53,685 nucleotides of DNA, taken from an uncultured Ruminococcus sp. GTDB taxonomy: Bacteria > Bacillota > Clostridia > Oscillospirales > Ruminococcaceae. Shown here piece after piece: positions 17,426 to 25,851 of the stretch (within the stretch, counting starts at the first letter, position 1; the number at the start of each line of letters is the position of its first letter). The stretch is taken from the NCBI GenBank assembly GCA_900539835.1, contig UQDR01000016.1:1-53685 (forward strand). The letters are read 5' to 3'. The translations under genes and the position numbers were made by a program. Under the pieces are notes generated by a model. The model made no database searches. It had not been told where the DNA came from and was given only the letters and a program-made list of their open reading frames with translations.

Positions 17426-17944
17426 TTGGATATTCAGGTCATTTCAAAATCTTGCGTAAAAATAATCATAACCAAAGAAGAAGCCGATAATTTTGAAATA
17501 TGCTTTGAAAGCTTTGAAAAAGATAATCTCGAAACAAAAACTTTTTTAGGATATATCCTCGCGGTTATTGACGATATAGGAATCATCAATTCATCGCATG
17601 ATAAAATTTCAGTAGAGGTTTTTGAACAGGATTGCGGAGATTTAATAATCTATATTTCTTCATCACCAATCGAAGTCAGCAATGAAAATCAATTTATCCC
17701 TGCAATGCTGTCCTCTGACGATCCCTTGGAAATAATAAAATTTCTGGAGTCCAATAAATTTTCATATCCAATAATAAAAGACAGTGCAAAGCTTTATTAT
17801 TATAACCAAATCTATTGCTTGACTTTTAGCCTCAGAATCAATTCGGAATCACCCGAAAATATCATTCTTGACGAAGCGTTAATAGCAAAAACAAAGGAGT
17901 ATGGCAGAATGATCTGCAATACTCCTTTTGAAACTCTTATTTAA
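17426..17944 (+). CDS. MecA-like adaptor protein (tentative)
   Basis: The 172-residue product starts MDIQVISKSCVKIIITKEEA and continues with an acidic stretch and an LGYILAVIDDIGI..VEVFEQDCGDLIIYIS segment. This layout resembles the N-terminal half and following region of MecA/NegA adaptors, which hand substrates to ClpC. The C-terminal half (SYPIIKDSAKLYYYNQIYCL) also has the MecA look (a short strand, then YYY..YYL). The chosen start is TTG 17426 with AGGGGTG upstream, itself inside a stable hairpin. The gene ends 4 bp inside the 3' end of the converging rpe. Assignment rests on pattern only; no clpC is nearby. Confidence 0.55.
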   Translation: MDIQVISKSCVKIIITKEEADNFEICFESFEKDNLETKTFLGYILAVIDDIGIINSSHDKISVEVFEQDCGDLIIYISSSPIEVSNENQFIPAMLSSDDPLEIIKFLESNKFSYPIIKDSAKLYYYNQIYCLTFSLRINSESPENIILDEALIAKTKEYGRMICNTPFETLI

Positions 17945-18588
17945 TTTCTTAAAGCCGCCACTGCACTCTCCATATCGTCAGCTCCGAAAATATATGAACC
18001 CGATACCAAAACATCCGCACCCGCCTGCTTTACAAGCTCAGCCGTCTCTCCGTTAATTCCTCCGTCAACCTGTATTCTGACTTTTAGACCCCTGTTGTCA
18101 ACATATTTCCTTACTTCTCTTATTTTATCAAGAGTCTCAGGAAGAAATACCTGTCCTCCGAATCCCGGCTCAACTGTCATAACAAGCACCATATCCACTT
18201 CATGTATGTAAGGAATTATATTCTTTACCGGTGTTGCCGGCTTAATCGACAAACCCACCTTAAGTCCTCTTGACCGTATTTTATCAATTACCGCCTGAGT
18301 GTCACTTGCCGCTTCATAGTGAAAGGTTATTCCGTCAACTCCCAAATCAGCATAATTATCAATATATCTTATAGGGTCCGTTATCATAAGATGTGCGTCG
18401 ATCGGTAAATTAATTATAGGCGAAATACTCTTCAAAACAGGCTCTCCGAAACTGATATTTCTTACAAAAACCCCGTCCATTACATCATAATGTATCCAAT
18501 CCACACCTGAATTTTCAGCTTTTTTAACTTCACCTTCAAGCTTAGCAAAATTACAAGCTAAAAGTGACGCAGAAACTAAATTCTCCAA
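17941..18588 (-). CDS. rpe: Ribulose-phosphate 3-epimerase
   Basis: Rpe interconverts ribulose-5-phosphate and xylulose-5-phosphate in the pentose phosphate pathway. The TIM-barrel signature residues are present: SASLLACNFAKLE, HYDVMDGVFVRNISFG (His and Asp metal ligands), DAHLMITDP, MTVEPGFGGQVF, and QVDGGINGETA. The start is TTG 18588, with GGAGG 8 nt upstream (215 residues); the frame stays open to 18603. The stop overlaps the end of the converging MecA-like gene by 4 bp. Confidence 0.95.
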   Translation of the reverse strand: MENLVSASLLACNFAKLEGEVKKAENSGVDWIHYDVMDGVFVRNISFGEPVLKSISPIINLPIDAHLMITDPIRYIDNYADLGVDGITFHYEAASDTQAVIDKIRSRGLKVGLSIKPATPVKNIIPYIHEVDMVLVMTVEPGFGGQVFLPETLDKIREVRKYVDNRGLKVRIQVDGGINGETAELVKQAGADVLVSGSYIFGADDMESAVAALRN

Positions 18589-18677
18589 TATATATTCCTC
18601 CAAATTGCATAATTACCCATGAACCAATATACATTATAACGCTTTAATGCACCAAAGTCAAGTTTCGTCGAATTATT

Positions 18678-21044
18678 TTATACTTTTTTTATTTTTGCAA
18701 AATTCGCCATGATCTTTTTAGTACCCTTAGTTTCAAAAGCAATTTCCAAAAGAGTGTCATTTGCCATAGGCGTTGCACTTAAAACCATGCCTTGTCCGAA
18801 AATATTATGTTTGACCGTGTCGCCCGCTTTAAAATTCTGCAAAGGCTGGCTGTTCTTCTCATGACGCTTTTGAGCAAGCTGTTTCTGAAGACTCATGCTG
18901 TGAGAAACCTGTACTTTTGAATTTCCCTCTGAAACAACGGATGAAAGTCCGTCTTCCTCTTTCTTTTCAATATTTTCTTTGGGTAATTCCTTTATAAACC
19001 TCGAAATTCTGTTCCTGTCTGTTCGGCCAAAAAGCATACGTTCAGCCGAATGAGTAAGATAAAGCTTTTCCTTTGCACGAGTGATAGCAACATATGCAAG
19101 ACGGCGTTCTTCTTCAATATCAGCTTCAGATTCAAGACTTCTCGCCGAAGGAAAAATATTTTCCTCCATACCCACAACAAAAACCGAAGGAAATTCAAGA
19201 CCCTTAGCCGAATGCATTGTCATCATAGCTACATATTCACCGTTGTCATCAAAATTATCAATATCAGTATAAAGTGAAATTTCCTCCAAAAATCCTGAAA
19301 GAGTGGGTTCTTCTGCATTTTCTTCATAGTTTGCCATAGTCGATTTAAGCTCGTTTATGTTCTCAAGTCTGAAAATGCCCTCATCGCCCTGTTCTTTAAG
19401 ATACCTGCCATAGCCGCTGAGATCAAGAAGCTCATCAAGAAGCTCCGCCAAAGGCAGCTCTTCAGCCAAATCAGTCAGTCTATAGAACATTTCAGCAAGC
19501 GCAGTAAGAGCCTTAGACCTCTTTGCAAGCGGAACCATATCAGCAGACTTCAACATAATCTCCAAAGGAGTTTCGCCTAAATCAGATGTAATCTGCTCAA
19601 GCGTAGACACCGTTGCATCACCTATCCCACGCTTAGGCTCGTTAATAATCCTCCTGAGCCTGAGCATATCGGAATGATTATTAATTACTGATAAATAAGC
19701 GATAATGTCCTTTATTTCTTTTCTGTCATAGAATTTCAGTCCGCCGAAAATTCTATATGGAACACCGCTTCTCACAAAAGCCTGCTCAATAGCGTTAGAC
19801 TGTGCATTCATACGATAAAGCACAGCATGTCCGCCGAAGCTTCCACCGTTTTTTACATCCTCTAAAACAGTATCTGAAATAAATTTAGCCTCGCTTTTTT
19901 CAGATGCAAATTTATATACCGTTACTTTTTCACCGTCTCCGCTGTCAGTCCAAAGATTCTTGCCTTTTCGGCCGTTATTGTTTTTAATAAGCTCATTTGC
20001 ACAAGTAAGTATATTCTGTGTGGAACGATAATTTTGCTCCAGCCTTATCACATCAGTTTCAATATTGCATTCAAACTGTTTTTCAAAAGACAATATGTTT
20101 TCTATAGTTGCTCCTCTGAACTTGTAAATACTTTGGTCGTCATCACCCACAACGCAAATATTATTGAATTTACTTGAAAGCAGTGAAACCAGTCTGAACT
20201 GTACCTTGTTCGTATCCTGATATTCGTCAACCATTATATATTTATATAAATTCTGATAGTGATCCAGCACATCCGGATTATTTTCAAATAAAGACACAGT
20301 ATGACACAAAATATCGTCAAAATCCATAGCATTAGCCGCTTTCAGCTTCTGCTGATAATTTTTATATACTCTTGCGATTTGTAAAGTCCTGTAATCATTC
20401 TGAGCCTGTGAAGCATATTCCTCCGGACCTATCATCATATTCTTCTGTCTTGAGATTTCAGACAAAACAGATTTCGGCGGAAACATTTTATCTGAAATAT
20501 CAAGGGAGGAAAGAACGCTTTTTATCACCCTCTGAGCATCATCAGTATCATAAATCGTAAACGATGAAGAAAATCCGATTCTCTCACACTCACGTCTTAA
20601 AATCCTGACACAGACAGAGTGAAATGTTGCCGCAGTAATTCCGCTTCCGCTTTCACCAAGCATATTCGCTATACGCACTTTAAGCTCATTAGCCGCTTTG
20701 TTGGTAAAGGTTATTGCAAGAATGCTCCATGGCTTTACGCAATCATATGCAACAATGTCCGCCAGTCTTGAAGTATCAGTGACTTTTCCGTCCGCATAAT
20801 CCTGCAGAAACTTTAAATCCTCGTCAGAACAGCTTCCATATCCCTCTGAACTGTTATATGCATTGCCGAAAAATATCATATTGGCAATTCTGTTAACAAG
20901 AACAGTGGTTTTTCCGCTTCCTGCACCGGCTAGAATAAGCATAGGTCCATTTATCTTAAAAACAGCTTTAAGCTGTTCGCTGTTCATTCTTGAGAAATAT
21001 TTTTCAAGTGCTTTGTTTTTTAGTGAATCATAGTCATTAATCAT
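18678..21044 (-). CDS. pcrA: ATP-dependent DNA helicase PcrA/UvrD
   Basis: This SF1A 3'-5' helicase acts in nucleotide excision repair and plasmid/rolling-circle replication. Motifs in order are LAGAGSGKTTVLVNR (I), AITFTNKAANEL (Ia), VDEYQDTNKVQ (II), GDDDQSIYKFRGA (III), RLEQNYRST (IV), TMHSAKGLEFPSVFVVG (V) and YVAITRAKEKL (VI). The C-terminus has the Tudor-like domain (FKAGDTVKHNIFGQGMV). Compared with Bacillus PcrA there is an insertion of about 40 residues between motifs I and Ia (about residues 58-97, with EDLKFLQDYADGK). The start is ATG 21044, preceded by AAGGAG. Length is 788 residues. Confidence 0.95.
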   Translation of the reverse strand: MINDYDSLKNKALEKYFSRMNSEQLKAVFKINGPMLILAGAGSGKTTVLVNRIANMIFFGNAYNSSEGYGSCSDEDLKFLQDYADGKVTDTSRLADIVAYDCVKPWSILAITFTNKAANELKVRIANMLGESGSGITAATFHSVCVRILRRECERIGFSSSFTIYDTDDAQRVIKSVLSSLDISDKMFPPKSVLSEISRQKNMMIGPEEYASQAQNDYRTLQIARVYKNYQQKLKAANAMDFDDILCHTVSLFENNPDVLDHYQNLYKYIMVDEYQDTNKVQFRLVSLLSSKFNNICVVGDDDQSIYKFRGATIENILSFEKQFECNIETDVIRLEQNYRSTQNILTCANELIKNNNGRKGKNLWTDSGDGEKVTVYKFASEKSEAKFISDTVLEDVKNGGSFGGHAVLYRMNAQSNAIEQAFVRSGVPYRIFGGLKFYDRKEIKDIIAYLSVINNHSDMLRLRRIINEPKRGIGDATVSTLEQITSDLGETPLEIMLKSADMVPLAKRSKALTALAEMFYRLTDLAEELPLAELLDELLDLSGYGRYLKEQGDEGIFRLENINELKSTMANYEENAEEPTLSGFLEEISLYTDIDNFDDNGEYVAMMTMHSAKGLEFPSVFVVGMEENIFPSARSLESEADIEEERRLAYVAITRAKEKLYLTHSAERMLFGRTDRNRISRFIKELPKENIEKKEEDGLSSVVSEGNSKVQVSHSMSLQKQLAQKRHEKNSQPLQNFKAGDTVKHNIFGQGMVLSATPMANDTLLEIAFETKGTKKIMANFAKIKKV

Positions 21045-21067
21045 AATTACTCCTTGTTAAAAATAAA

Positions 21068-21097
21068 GTTATAAGAAAATTGTTCTTACACCGTCAA
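21068..21097 (-). promoter_or_regulatory. Possible pcrA promoter
   Basis: On the minus strand TTGACG (21092-21097) and TATAAC (21068-21073) are 18 nt apart, 24 nt upstream of the pcrA ATG. Confidence 0.45.
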
Positions 21098-21286
21098 CGA
21101 CAAAAGATGATAAAATCTTTAGACAATTATATCATATATTACTCTCTTTGAAAAGTATTTTAAAAAAATATTTACGCTTTTCTAAAAATAATATTTTGTT
21201 AATAAAAATTGCATTTGCTGAATAACTTTTCCTCAAAAACCAATAATAATTCCAAAGCAAAATTGATTATTGAAAGGATGAGATTT

Positions 21287-23596
21287 ATGCAAGCAGTAAT
21301 TTTATGCGGTGGACGAGGAGAAAGACTTATGCCGCTAACAGCATGCCGACCTGCCGGATTATTAAAAATAACAGGAAAAACTGTTTTAAACTATGTAATC
21401 AGGCAGTTAAAAAAAGCAGGTTTCCAAAAAGCTACCCTTGCCTTGGGATATTTAGAAGGAATGATAATGTCCGAATATGACAGCGGAGAATATGACGGAA
21501 TTCAAATCAATTTTATATCAACTGAGGAATTAGGCACAGCCGGCGCATTAGCACAAGCTTTCAATAATGACGATATGCTTGTAATTGAAGCAAATTCCCT
21601 TTTTAATTTTGACTTGAAAAGAATAATGTCGTTTCATACAATAAACAAAGCTGTTTGTACAATTGTTACAAAACAATCAGCTGATCTTTCACAGCATACC
21701 TGTTTTTCCTGCGACAGCAGCGGAATAATCACTTCCCTTTCCCAAAATCCGTCTAAGGATAATCTTAACACCGTTAATGCTTATACGGGAGTTTATGTTT
21801 TATCTAAGAATGTATTCAGCAGTTATCAGTTCAACAGCGGAGAGGATTTTATAAAAAATGTATTGCCTTCTATGATCGGTAACGATAAGCTGTTGCTATA
21901 TAGCGAAAAAGGCTATTTTACTAAAATAACTGACGCTTCAGGCTTTATTAAAGCGCAAAGCGATATGCTCACGGAAAAGACAGGGCTGACAATAGAATCA
22001 AGAAATAGCGAAAACAAAATTTTCTCTGATACCTCAAGCAATTTTAACGGTGTTGCAATTATTCCTCCTGTTTTTATCGGCGCTAATGTTACCATCGACA
22101 AAGGTTCGGTCATTGAGCCTTGCTCAGTAATAGACGATAATGCTGTCATCGGTTCAAGAGTAAGAATAAGCGGAAGCTATGTGGGTGAAAATGCAGTAGT
22201 TTCATCACGAAGTGAGTTAACCGAGTCGGTTGTTTGCAGCAGCGCATTAATTAAAAAATCCGTGCAGTGCGGTGAACTTTCAGTTATAGGTGAAAAAGCA
22301 GTTATTGGCGAGAGCACACGAATTGAAGACAACATTAAAATCTGGGCAGGAAAAGAAGTTCTCCCCAATTCCGTCATAAGCAGGCATATTATTATAGGTT
22401 CGGGAAAATCCCTGCATATTGATGATGAAAGTGAATTTAATTTCGGAACAGCTGTAAATGCGCCTGCTGATTTTGCAAGAATGGGTATGGCAATCGGAAC
22501 AGCTTTCAATAAAAACGATGTTGTAATTGTAGGCTATTCTGATGATAATTCCGCAAAAATTTTATGCAGCAGCCTGATTTCCGGACTTATTTCTACCGGC
22601 TTAAAAATATTTAATGCAGGTAAATGCACAAATCAGCAAATCATGTACGGAACCTCACGTTTTTCCGCAAAAGCCGGGTGCTTTGTCTCTGCTGATTACG
22701 GCGAGAAAATTAAAATTACCGATAAGGGAGGACTGCCGCTGAAAAGAAACATAGAACGCAAAATAGAATCAGCATATAATAACAACTCCTTTAGAACACT
22801 TAATTCCCATGATTACGGCAACCTTTATGAATTCAACGGAACAAAAGCTCTGTATGAAATTCACTTAAATGAAATGCTGCCAAATAAGTTTACAGGAATC
22901 AATGCAGAAATACGCAGCTCTAATAAAGAAACCGCTTGCCTTGCGGACGAGCTGTTCCATTCAAAAAACGATGTTGACGGAGAAAAAATTATTTTTCACA
23001 TTTCTGCCGACGGCAATTCATGTTCTGTATATACTGACAAAACAGGCTACATTTTTTATGAAAGACTTGTCCTGTTAGCAATGAAGGCTTTATATAAAAA
23101 GGGAGCTTCAGTTTCTGTTCCGTTCTCTTTCCCAATGGGAGCCGACAGCCTTGCCGCAAGCGAAGGCGGTTATCTGTTCAGATATTATAACTCCCCTGAC
23201 AATAATTCCGATGAAAAAGCACGCAGCATAGCCCAAAAAACAGATAACCTCTTTGTGAGAGACGGACTTGCCCTTGCTTGTGTGATATGCGGGTATTTGT
23301 CAGAAAATAATGTGACTTTTTCACAGGCTATGACCAATATACCAAAGTTCTCATCAATACAGCGCTATGTAAGCTATAAAGGAAATCCTGTAGATCTGAT
23401 CCAAACAATATCATCTGAAGCTAACGGCGGAGAAGGCGTTGTTTATTCCAAAGAATCAACCCGTGCTCTGATTCGCCCACTTAAAAACGGAAACGGACTT
23501 ATGATTTTTGCAGAAAGCTTTAAATCTGAAGAAGCCACTGCTGTTTGCGATGAAATACAGGAAAAATTAAAATATTATGAAGACCATGGGAAATAA
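21287..23596 (+). CDS. Nucleotidyltransferase/left-handed beta-helix/phosphohexomutase-like fusion, probably catalytically degenerate
   Basis: The 769-residue protein has the layout of mannose-1-phosphate guanylyltransferase/phosphomannomutase fusions. It has an NTP transferase domain (1-230), hexapeptide beta-helix repeats (about 270-370) and a phosphohexomutase-like region (about 390-769). Key residues are altered. The usual RPKPL is RPAGL (21-25), so the Lys is lost. The metal-binding Asp in the (N/G)(S/G)D block is replaced in VIEANSLFNFD. The mutase SHN serine loop is replaced by FVSADYGEKIKI. LGTAGALAQA is retained. I infer a pseudoenzyme or regulatory sugar-nucleotide sensor. The start is ATG 21287, preceded by AAAGGA; an upstream extension to 21209 is unlikely. 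Confidence 0.8.
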   Translation: MQAVILCGGRGERLMPLTACRPAGLLKITGKTVLNYVIRQLKKAGFQKATLALGYLEGMIMSEYDSGEYDGIQINFISTEELGTAGALAQAFNNDDMLVIEANSLFNFDLKRIMSFHTINKAVCTIVTKQSADLSQHTCFSCDSSGIITSLSQNPSKDNLNTVNAYTGVYVLSKNVFSSYQFNSGEDFIKNVLPSMIGNDKLLLYSEKGYFTKITDASGFIKAQSDMLTEKTGLTIESRNSENKIFSDTSSNFNGVAIIPPVFIGANVTIDKGSVIEPCSVIDDNAVIGSRVRISGSYVGENAVVSSRSELTESVVCSSALIKKSVQCGELSVIGEKAVIGESTRIEDNIKIWAGKEVLPNSVISRHIIIGSGKSLHIDDESEFNFGTAVNAPADFARMGMAIGTAFNKNDVVIVGYSDDNSAKILCSSLISGLISTGLKIFNAGKCTNQQIMYGTSRFSAKAGCFVSADYGEKIKITDKGGLPLKRNIERKIESAYNNNSFRTLNSHDYGNLYEFNGTKALYEIHLNEMLPNKFTGINAEIRSSNKETACLADELFHSKNDVDGEKIIFHISADGNSCSVYTDKTGYIFYERLVLLAMKALYKKGASVSVPFSFPMGADSLAASEGGYLFRYYNSPDNNSDEKARSIAQKTDNLFVRDGLALACVICGYLSENNVTFSQAMTNIPKFSSIQRYVSYKGNPVDLIQTISSEANGGEGVVYSKESTRALIRPLKNGNGLMIFAESFKSEEATAVCDEIQEKLKYYEDHGK

Positions 23597-23617
23597 TTGA
23601 AAATATAAAAATACCGC

Positions 23618-23646
23618 TTGACAATTTACAAAAATAAGTGTAGAAT
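23618..23646 (+). promoter_or_regulatory. Sigma-A promoter of the RNase J transcript
   Basis: A perfect TTGACA (23618-23623) and TAGAAT (23641-23646) are 17 nt apart. The predicted leader to the RNase J start is about 210 nt. It contains GGCTGT/ACAGCC and TTGATT/AATCAA stem-loops before the hairpin described separately. Confidence 0.7.
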
Positions 23647-23812
23647 AATAATAGATATTTTGTTCGTGTCGGCTGTTGTCATTGACAGCCTTTAACGGGG
23701 ATATTCATCTTACACATAAAACTTTCTTGATTCTGAAAAATCAAATGTCCCTTTTATTAAGAAACGGAAAAAATCGAATATTTAAGAGTTTTACTCTGTT
23801 AAGGAAGGAGTT

Positions 23813-23848
23813 TTGACAACGACTTGCCTTTTGTTTGTGTTGCCATAA
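23813..23848 (+). CDS. Putative 11-residue leader peptide upstream of RNase J
   Basis: TTG 23813 follows AAGGAAGGAG and opens MTTTCLLFVLP, then TAA. The frame runs through the 5' arm of the hairpin that covers the RNase J ribosome binding site and stops in its loop, so its translation would open the hairpin. The spacing between the ribosome binding site and TTG is short. Coding status is a hypothesis. Confidence 0.3.
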   Translation: MTTTCLLFVLP

Positions 23849-23860
23849 TCAAAAGGTAAG
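23823..23860 (+). promoter_or_regulatory. Hairpin sequestering the RNase J ribosome binding site
   Basis: CTTGCCTTTTG (23823-23833) pairs with CAAAAGGTAAG (23850-23860) over 11 bp with one G-U pair and a 16-nt loop. The flanking AACG/CGTT can extend the stem. The 3' arm contains AAAAGG, the only ribosome binding site in front of the RNase J TTG start at 23863. Confidence 0.6.
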
Positions 23861-23862
23861 CG

Positions 23863-25773
23863 TTGGATTATTATTGCATGAATACTAAAAACAACGTTAC
23901 AGAAAACACAAAAAAGAGGTTTGTCAGAAACAATAAAATAAACCTTAAAGGCAGCGACATTTTTTTGTCTAACGACAAAAAGGATAAATCAACTGAAATT
24001 AAAAGTCTGCCCAATCAAAATCACAACAAAAAAACTGATATAAGAAGATCAAACACCACAGGCAGAAGCAAAACCGCCTCAAAATCAAATTGTCCTGCTG
24101 TTCAAAGAAAAACACCGGTTAAGATAATCCCTCTGGGCGGTCTTAATGAAATCGGAAAAAACTTTACCGTTATTGAATGTTCAAACGATATGTTTGTCAT
24201 TGACTGCGGTCTTGCTTTTCCGGACAGCGAAATGCTCGGCGTAGACATTGTCATTCCTGATTTTACTTATATTGAACAGAATTCGGATAAGCTGAGAGGT
24301 GTCGTCCTTACCCACGGCCACGAGGACCATATCGGAGGACTCCCTTATTTTCTGAAAAAATTCAATGTTCCCGTTTACGGAACAAGACTTACTTTAGGTC
24401 TTCTTGAGGGAAAGCTTAAAGAACATGGGCTTTTAGGTAGTGTCAAGCTAAATACCGTGACACCAAGACAGACTGTCAAGCTCGGCTGCATGGCAGTTGA
24501 ATTTCTAAGGGTTAACCATTCAATCCCCGACGCAGTAGGACTTGCTATTCATACTCCTGCGGGAATTATTATCCATACAGGCGACTTTAAAGTGGATTAT
24601 ACACCAATTGAAGGCGGAATAATTGACCTTGCGAGATTTTCAGAATTGGGTAATAAAGGCGTGCTTGCACTTATGTCAGACTCCACCAATTCTGAGCGCC
24701 CCGGATATACAATGAGCGAGCGCAAGGTCGGCGAAAGCTTTGAAAAGCTGTTTATGCAGGCTGAAGGAAAACGTGTTATTATTGCTACTTTTGCTTCTAA
24801 TGTCCATAGAATACAGCAGATTGTAAACAATGCCGTAAAATACGGCAGAAAGGTCGCTGTTTCCGGCCGAAGCATGGTCAACGTCATCGGAAAAGGCATA
24901 GAATTGGGATATTTGAAAATTCCCGATGGAATTCTTGTGGATATGGATATGATTTCACATTATCCCGAGGATAAAATGTGTATTATAACTACCGGAAGCC
25001 AGGGAGAGCCAATGTCTGCACTGACCAGAATGGCAATGAGCGAGCATAGAAATGTTTCTATCACCCCTCAGGACTTTATCATTATCTCTGCTACTCCTAT
25101 CCCCGGAAATGAAAAATTCGTAACAAGAGTAGTAAACGAGCTTATGAAGCTTGGCGCTGAAGTAGTTTATGAAGCAATGTATGAAGTTCATGTCTCAGGA
25201 CACGCCTGTCAGGAGGAACAAAAACTTTTGCTTTCAATTACTAAACCAAAGTTTTTCATTCCTGTTCACGGCGAATATAAGCACTTGATGAAGCATGCCG
25301 CAACAGCTATGTCAGTGGGAATTGAAGAGAAAAATATAATAATCGGCGAAATCGGAAATATCATAGAAACTGATGGGGTTGATATGAAAATTACCGGTCA
25401 GGCACCTGCCGGAAAGGTTCTTGTTGACGGACTCGGCGTGGGCGACGTGGGGGCTATAGTCCTCCGTGATAGAAAACACCTTGCACAGGACGGAATTATT
25501 ATTGCAGTCGCCACTATCGACAGAATGGCAGGAGAGATTCTTTCAGGTCCTGATATTGTCTCAAGAGGCTTTGTTTATGTAAGAGAAAGCGAAGAGCTTA
25601 TGATAGAAGCGAGACGTCTTCTCAATGAGTCTTTGCAGAAATGCCTTGACCATGACATACGTGAATGGAATACGATTAAAAACAAGATGAAAGACAGCTT
25701 GTCTGATTTTATATATTATAAAACAAAAAGAAGCCCTATGATTCTTCCTATAATTATGGAGATTCAGCAGTAG
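23863..25773 (+). CDS. rnj: Ribonuclease J
   Basis: RNase J is a beta-CASP metallo-beta-lactamase nuclease with endonuclease and 5'-3' exonuclease activity, central to mRNA turnover and rRNA maturation in Firmicutes. The catalytic core starts near residue 85 (VKIIPLGGLNEIGKN) and has THGHEDHIGGLPY, VNHSIPDAVG, HTGDFKVDYTP, SDSTNSERPG, SGHACQEE and PVHGEYKHL. An unusual basic, Asn/Lys/Ser-rich N-terminal extension of about 85 residues precedes it. At 636 residues it is longer than B. subtilis RNase J1. The start is TTG 23863 (AAAAGG 6 nt before); ATG 23878 is possible but has no ribosome binding site. The long structured leader suggests post-transcriptional control. Confidence 0.95.
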   Translation: MDYYCMNTKNNVTENTKKRFVRNNKINLKGSDIFLSNDKKDKSTEIKSLPNQNHNKKTDIRRSNTTGRSKTASKSNCPAVQRKTPVKIIPLGGLNEIGKNFTVIECSNDMFVIDCGLAFPDSEMLGVDIVIPDFTYIEQNSDKLRGVVLTHGHEDHIGGLPYFLKKFNVPVYGTRLTLGLLEGKLKEHGLLGSVKLNTVTPRQTVKLGCMAVEFLRVNHSIPDAVGLAIHTPAGIIIHTGDFKVDYTPIEGGIIDLARFSELGNKGVLALMSDSTNSERPGYTMSERKVGESFEKLFMQAEGKRVIIATFASNVHRIQQIVNNAVKYGRKVAVSGRSMVNVIGKGIELGYLKIPDGILVDMDMISHYPEDKMCIITTGSQGEPMSALTRMAMSEHRNVSITPQDFIIISATPIPGNEKFVTRVVNELMKLGAEVVYEAMYEVHVSGHACQEEQKLLLSITKPKFFIPVHGEYKHLMKHAATAMSVGIEEKNIIIGEIGNIIETDGVDMKITGQAPAGKVLVDGLGVGDVGAIVLRDRKHLAQDGIIIAVATIDRMAGEILSGPDIVSRGFVYVRESEELMIEARRLLNESLQKCLDHDIREWNTIKNKMKDSLSDFIYYKTKRSPMILPIIMEIQQ

Positions 25774-25791
25774 TTGTTTAATTTGTGTTGA

Positions 25792-25822
25792 GAAAACAGC
25801 AATAAATAGATACGCTGTTTTC
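25792..25822 (+). terminator. Possible stem-loop between rnj and gdpP
   Basis: GAAAACAGC and GCTGTTTTC form a 9-bp stem with a 13-nt loop. No T run follows, so it may be a weak terminator or an mRNA-processing hairpin. Confidence 0.35.
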
Positions 25823-25851
25823 CCAAACCCGTTAAAGGGAAAGGAACTGAA

